From the NCBI GenBank assembly GCA_946623205.1, contig CAMOQV010000042.1, positions 1 through 9,359 on the forward strand: a DNA stretch of 9,359 nt. Reading direction: 5' to 3'. The notes beneath the pieces are model-generated. The model was not told where the DNA came from. It saw only the letters and a program-made list of their open reading frames with translations, and ran no database searches. Position 1 is the first letter of the stretch. Each line of letters begins with the position of its first letter. Made by a program: the position numbers and the translations under genes. Shown here in pieces: positions 6,194 through 9,359 of the stretch. Source of the DNA: an uncultured Clostridia bacterium (GTDB lineage: Bacteria; Bacillota; Clostridia; Christensenellales; UBA3700).

Positions 6194-6313
6194 ATGAAGA
6201 TAGCAAAAGGAATTTTAGCGATCTTCGTGTTAATAATCTTAGGGCTGTTTATTTCATATCTTGTTCATACAGGAGTGGAGTTGACGGCCCTTTATTCATT
6301 AACGGGAGGATAG
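6194..6313 (+). CDS. 39-aa single-helix membrane peptide
   Basis: ATG 6194 follows AAAAGGAG (about 6178-6185) with 8 nt spacing; the stop is TAG 6311-6313. The 39 residues have Lys at 2 and 5, a hydrophobic helix (7-24) and a short tail ending 'LYSLTGG'. The next gene starts 3 nt later, and its ribosome binding site (GGGAGG 6304-6309) lies inside this gene's last codons, so translation is likely coupled. By size and position it resembles the tiny minor coat proteins of filamentous phages (pVII/pIX, or pVI by position). It could also be the major coat protein, although it lacks the acidic N-terminal half and basic C-terminus typical of that protein. The strong ribosome binding site and gap-free packing make a real gene likely despite its length. 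Confidence 0.65.
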   Translation: MKIAKGILAIFVLIILGLFISYLVHTGVELTALYSLTGG

Positions 6314-6316
6314 CAA

Positions 6317-8434
6317 ATGTTAAAAGATAAAAAATTAAATATAATTTATGCGATATTATCGCTGGGCTTATTAGCAGCATCAATAGTAATAGGAATATGG
6401 TTATTCTATATATCTTATTGTAGAACAGAAGAGTCTTTATACAATTTGGGTGAAGCGTTATGCTTCTATTTCATGAAGTTAGCAAACATGGAAGTAGATG
6501 GAACACTTGGGGTCAATGATTATTCGTTGAATATTCAATGGAACGATTTCTATGCGCCAGATATAGACAGCGTGAAGCCGCGATTTGTAGATTATTGGAA
6601 TTTGTTTATAGACAAGAATAATTTCCTTTCTTGGGCTGAAAAAGCAAGTGTAGTAATGGGTAATATTGGTAAGGTAATAGTCATTGGTTTGCCAGTTGTT
6701 CTTTTGATTTGGTTTTTAATAAAGAAGCTATATTTCAAAGAAAATAACAAATACAATGAGGATACATTGCCACTAAAAATATGGAAACATATCGACAAAT
6801 TGGCATTTGAGCCAACAAGAAATTTTATTTACGGGTACATTAGGTACCTAAAAGATAATGGTCCGTTTATGGCATTGTTTACAATAGTATGGCTTATTAA
6901 TCTTAATGTAGTAACCATTATATTGGAGTTTCTTGCTTTCTATTTTTATTTCGTAGTGACATTCAAGGTTAAAGATATATATGTTCAAATAGTGAAGCTC
7001 GCTATGGATTGTCAGTATGTAGTAAAGCAAGTTCCAATACTCGCTCCAACAATAGGTCTTATTGTTTTCTATAAGATTAGACGTTCAAGAGCATTAGATA
7101 AATTAGATCATATGGAGCAGAAGAATAGAGGGTTCATAAATTCTTTACCAATAGTTTCTATGACATGTGGGTCTATGGGTAAGAAGAAAACAACAATAAT
7201 AACAGATATGGCTCTATCTCAAGAAGTTATGTTTAGAGGAAAGGCTTTAGAGTTGTTAAAGAAGATAGATATGAAGTTTCCTCATTTCCCATGGATTCTA
7301 TTTGAAAAGGATATCCAAGCGTGTATGCAGTATAGACAAATATATAATCTAGCAACAGCAAAGCATTGGGTTAGAAAGAAAAGAGAACGTTTTGAAAAGA
7401 AGCCAGAGAACGAAAGGCATATTTACAACTATGACATAGAGCGTTATGGATATGAGTATGATGATGCCTTAAAGGTTATATCTATATGGGATGCTATGGA
7501 ATCTTATGCTCAATTGTATTTCATATATATTATTCAGAGTTCTTTAATTGTTTCGAATTATTCAATAAGAGAAGATAACCAAATTATGGATGTAGGGAAT
7601 TTTCCTCAATGGAATAGCAATTTCTTTCCTAGTTATACAAAGAGAAATAGCAGATATGCTCATATCTTAGATTTCGATACATTAAGACTAGGAAAGCAGG
7701 TTATAGAGAACAATATTAATTCAGGTAGTTTTGAATTTGGTGTTGTTAATATATCTGAAGTTGGGAAAGAGAGAGGAAACACTCTTGAATTAAAAGAAGT
7801 AAAGAAAGGTGAATTTGTAACTAACCAAAAGAACGATTTATTCAATTCTTGGTTAAAGATGTGTAGGCATTCAGCAACGGTAGAGAATTATCCATTCATT
7901 AAAGTATTTACGGATGAACAAAGACCAGAGAGTTGGGGAGCTGATGCGAGAGATTTATGTGATGTATTAAACATTGTAGAAACATCTGAGCAAAGATTAG
8001 CTGGTAGTTGGTTTTGGATAGAGGATATGCTCTTTGAACTAATATCTCGTAGTTTCTATAAATTCTATGACGAAATGAGATTCTTAAGAGGAGATAATAC
8101 GTTGTTAGTTCATATCTTTAAGAGTATTGCTGCATTTGCTTTCAAACTACAATTGAGGATTTATAACAAGTATGGTTATTCAGTAGCATTCATAGAAAAA
8201 GAAAGAGGGACGATGGATGGCGATAGAGAAGAAAAGCAATATTATGTCCTAAACAAAAAGATATATTCAGATAGATTCTCTACAGATTGTTTTAGTGATT
8301 ATTTCAATGATAGAGCAAGAAAAACAACAATAGGTCTTGATGATTATGAAGAGTATATGACAACTAAAGCTAGTGTAGAAGAATTGAAGAAGCAAAATAG
8401 TTATTTCATAAATTCGTTGTACAAAGATGAATAA
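6317..8434 (+). CDS. Membrane ATPase of FtsK/HerA/Zot type, putative phage assembly motor, 705 aa
   Basis: ATG 6317 follows GGGAGG (6304-6309, 7 nt). The N-terminus has four predicted membrane helices (about 8-34, 119-138, 183-215, 238-254) with a loop of about 80 residues outside the cell (35-115); charges place both ends inside. The cytoplasmic part begins near 255. Residues 285-293 (GSMGKKKTT) read as Walker A, with Lys 290 in place of the last Gly and K291/T292 intact. Residues 475-484 (GVVNISEVGK) fit Walker B with Ser for the usual Asp, keeping E481. 'RH' at 517-518 and QRPESWGADAR (535-545) match the later motifs of Zot/pI and HerA-type ATPases. In filamentous phages pI powers extrusion of the virion through the membrane. 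Here the membrane part precedes the ATPase, opposite to Ff pI and like coupling proteins. The C-terminal ~120 residues are unassigned. A DNA-transfer coupling role is the alternative. Confidence 0.72.
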   Translation: MLKDKKLNIIYAILSLGLLAASIVIGIWLFYISYCRTEESLYNLGEALCFYFMKLANMEVDGTLGVNDYSLNIQWNDFYAPDIDSVKPRFVDYWNLFIDKNNFLSWAEKASVVMGNIGKVIVIGLPVVLLIWFLIKKLYFKENNKYNEDTLPLKIWKHIDKLAFEPTRNFIYGYIRYLKDNGPFMALFTIVWLINLNVVTIILEFLAFYFYFVVTFKVKDIYVQIVKLAMDCQYVVKQVPILAPTIGLIVFYKIRRSRALDKLDHMEQKNRGFINSLPIVSMTCGSMGKKKTTIITDMALSQEVMFRGKALELLKKIDMKFPHFPWILFEKDIQACMQYRQIYNLATAKHWVRKKRERFEKKPENERHIYNYDIERYGYEYDDALKVISIWDAMESYAQLYFIYIIQSSLIVSNYSIREDNQIMDVGNFPQWNSNFFPSYTKRNSRYAHILDFDTLRLGKQVIENNINSGSFEFGVVNISEVGKERGNTLELKEVKKGEFVTNQKNDLFNSWLKMCRHSATVENYPFIKVFTDEQRPESWGADARDLCDVLNIVETSEQRLAGSWFWIEDMLFELISRSFYKFYDEMRFLRGDNTLLVHIFKSIAAFAFKLQLRIYNKYGYSVAFIEKERGTMDGDREEKQYYVLNKKIYSDRFSTDCFSDYFNDRARKTTIGLDDYEEYMTTKASVEELKKQNSYFINSLYKDE

Positions 8435-8448
8435 TAAATGCGTTATGC

Positions 8449-8460
8449 AAAGGAGGTGAT
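8449..8460 (+). promoter_or_regulatory. Full-length Shine-Dalgarno for Rep
   Basis: AAAGGAGGTGAT is an uninterrupted match to the complement of the 16S rRNA 3' end, longer than any other ribosome binding site in the window. It ends 6 nt before the ATG at 8467 (GGAGG to ATG is 10 nt) and suggests strong translation of the initiator. Confidence 0.75.
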
Positions 8461-8466
8461 ATAGGC

Positions 8467-9359
8467 ATGTACGCAGCAGCGAAAGTATACCACGATGGAA
8501 GTCACTATGTGGCAATACCATTTATTCCAGGTCATAAAAGAAAGAAGCCAGGGAGAAAGGGACCACCAAGTGATCTTTTCCAAATGATTGAAGAAAGAGA
8601 AGTTGAAGAAAGAAAGAAGCTAGAAAAGCAAACAGTGAAGCAAGTATTCAACGATATCAGTGACCTTAAAGGGCAAGATAAGGTAGATGCCGCTGTAGAG
8701 AAATTAAAAGAATATTGTATGCCTGAAGCAAAGGCAAGAGATATGGTAGAGAAAGTAAAAGAGAATGACTATAGAGCTAAGGTTGTTAGAAAACAAAGGT
8801 TTATGAGAAAGGCGTTTTTGAACCACTTTAATTATTTCGTAACATTCACTTATGATGATAAGAAGCATACAGCAGAATCTTTCAAGAAAGCATTAATTGT
8901 TAAGTTATGCAAGTTAAAGAAAAAGTATGGATGGAAATACGCAGGGGTATGGGAACAATCTCCAAACGATAGAGTTCACTTTCATGGGTTCATATATGTA
9001 CCAGAAGGGAAGATGGTTGGAGATATAGTAGTAAGAAGAGATTTTTCATTGAAAACTCATCAAATGCAAGAGACAAATGTTAACACATATTTTGAAGAAA
9101 GATTTGGAAGAAATGACTTTAGAGAAATTATTAATCATAAGCAAGCATATGAGATGGGATTATCTTATATCCTAAAATACATAACGAAGTCTAATGAGAA
9201 GTTGGTATATTCAAGAGGATTACCAATGTATCTTGTTTCGGATATAAATGAAGATGATGAGTTATGTAGAATGGGTAAAGATGATAGAAAGATAGTATTG
9301 CCAGATGATTTTGAATGTTGGGATGAAGGTGAATTCTTAGGAAATATGAGTAAAGAAGT
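8467..9359 (+). CDS. HUH rolling-circle replication initiator (Rep), 3' end outside window
   Basis: Starts at ATG 8467 after a perfect Shine-Dalgarno and stays open to the window edge (297 residues seen). The catalytic domain has the three rolling-circle motifs: FVTFTY (124-129), the metal-binding HUH as HFHGF (171-175) and a two-tyrosine motif YILKYITK (234-241, Y234 and Y238, spaced as in the phiX174 gpA class). Such proteins nick one strand at the double-strand origin, stay linked through tyrosine, and close the displaced circle. Residues 1-115 are a charged extension with a basic patch (about 23-32) and a long Lys/Glu-rich helical region, perhaps for origin recognition or dimerisation. 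Residues after 245 ('YSRGLPMYLVSDI', 'DDFECWDEGEFLG') resemble Reps of Firmicutes inovirus-like prophages, from memory. It sits 32 nt after the ATPase gene. A relaxase-like role in plasmid mobilisation cannot be excluded. Confidence 0.85.
   Translation, partial: MYAAAKVYHDGSHYVAIPFIPGHKRKKPGRKGPPSDLFQMIEEREVEERKKLEKQTVKQVFNDISDLKGQDKVDAAVEKLKEYCMPEAKARDMVEKVKENDYRAKVVRKQRFMRKAFLNHFNYFVTFTYDDKKHTAESFKKALIVKLCKLKKKYGWKYAGVWEQSPNDRVHFHGFIYVPEGKMVGDIVVRRDFSLKTHQMQETNVNTYFEERFGRNDFREIINHKQAYEMGLSYILKYITKSNEKLVYSRGLPMYLVSDINEDDELCRMGKDDRKIVLPDDFECWDEGEFLGNMSKE

Larger units (their letters stand above)
613..9359 (+). mobile_element. Filamentous-phage-like (inovirus-like) element, right end outside window
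   Basis: The block combines an HUH rolling-circle Rep, a small protein like a phage ssDNA-binding protein, several signal-anchored proteins, a 39-residue membrane peptide and a large membrane ATPase with FtsK/HerA/Zot-type motifs, all on one strand with tight spacing. Read as a circle, the order Rep, ssDNA-binding protein, terminator, exported proteins, ATPase matches inoviruses such as Ff. No secretin is present, which fits a monoderm host. The left limit is placed just after the terminator of the LRR gene; no attachment site was proven, and the right limit is not in the window. No integrase is seen, so integration by host XerCD, a recombinase outside the window, or an episomal state are all open. 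A mobilisable plasmid with a coupling-protein-like ATPase is the alternative. Confidence 0.62.

Noticed and set aside
6317..9359. ATPase plus HUH protein as a conjugative transfer pair
   Set aside because: Not excluded, but the small SSB-like gene, anchored proteins and gene order fit a filamentous phage better, and no type IV secretion components are present.

Overview
The window is AT-rich, and strong GGAGG-type ribosome binding sites precede almost every gene. TGA is used as a stop (3776-3778) and all tryptophans are TGG, so this is the standard bacterial code. The leucine-rich-repeat gene at the left edge, the signal peptides, the bacterial Ig-like domains and the absence of any secretin or outer-membrane gene suggest a Gram-positive (monoderm) Firmicutes host. 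The species cannot be named from this sequence.

Layout: (1) 3-557 is the 3' end of a BspA-type leucine-rich-repeat surface protein, probably a host gene, closed by a clear intrinsic terminator (581-609). (2) 613-732 is an unusual array of about 11-bp repeat units. (3) 826-2026 holds small cytoplasmic proteins: a 93-aa protein, a possible 32-aa peptide with two start sites, a basic 84-aa protein, and a 113-aa protein that resembles a phage single-stranded-DNA-binding protein. A hairpin terminator or attenuator (2048-2073) closes this block. (4) 2111-6313 holds five membrane or exported proteins: two with Ig-like folds, one signal-anchored protein, one 667-aa protein with a signal peptide and a C-terminal anchor, and a 39-aa single-helix peptide. 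(5) 6317-8434 is a large membrane ATPase with FtsK/HerA/Zot-like motifs. (6) 8467 to the window end is an HUH rolling-circle replication initiator that runs off the right edge. All genes are on the + strand, closely spaced or overlapping, like one or two operons.

Best interpretation: an integrated or episomal filamentous-phage-like (inovirus-like) element lying just downstream of a host gene. The gene order (ssDNA-binding protein, terminator, exported or virion proteins, a large anchored protein in the pIII position, a tiny membrane protein, the morphogenesis ATPase, then Rep) is the filamentous-phage order read as a circle. The model is that Rep nicks the DNA and drives rolling-circle synthesis, the ssDNA-binding protein coats the product, and the membrane ATPase with the anchored proteins extrudes it through a single membrane.

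Unusual points are the N-terminal four-helix membrane domain and degenerate Walker motifs of the ATPase, the paired Ig-like proteins with matching cysteines, the lack of an obvious major coat protein, and the phased repeats at the element's left edge. The main competing reading is a mobilisable plasmid-like element whose ATPase is a coupling protein. No integrase, tRNA, CRISPR array or antibiotic-resistance gene is visible.
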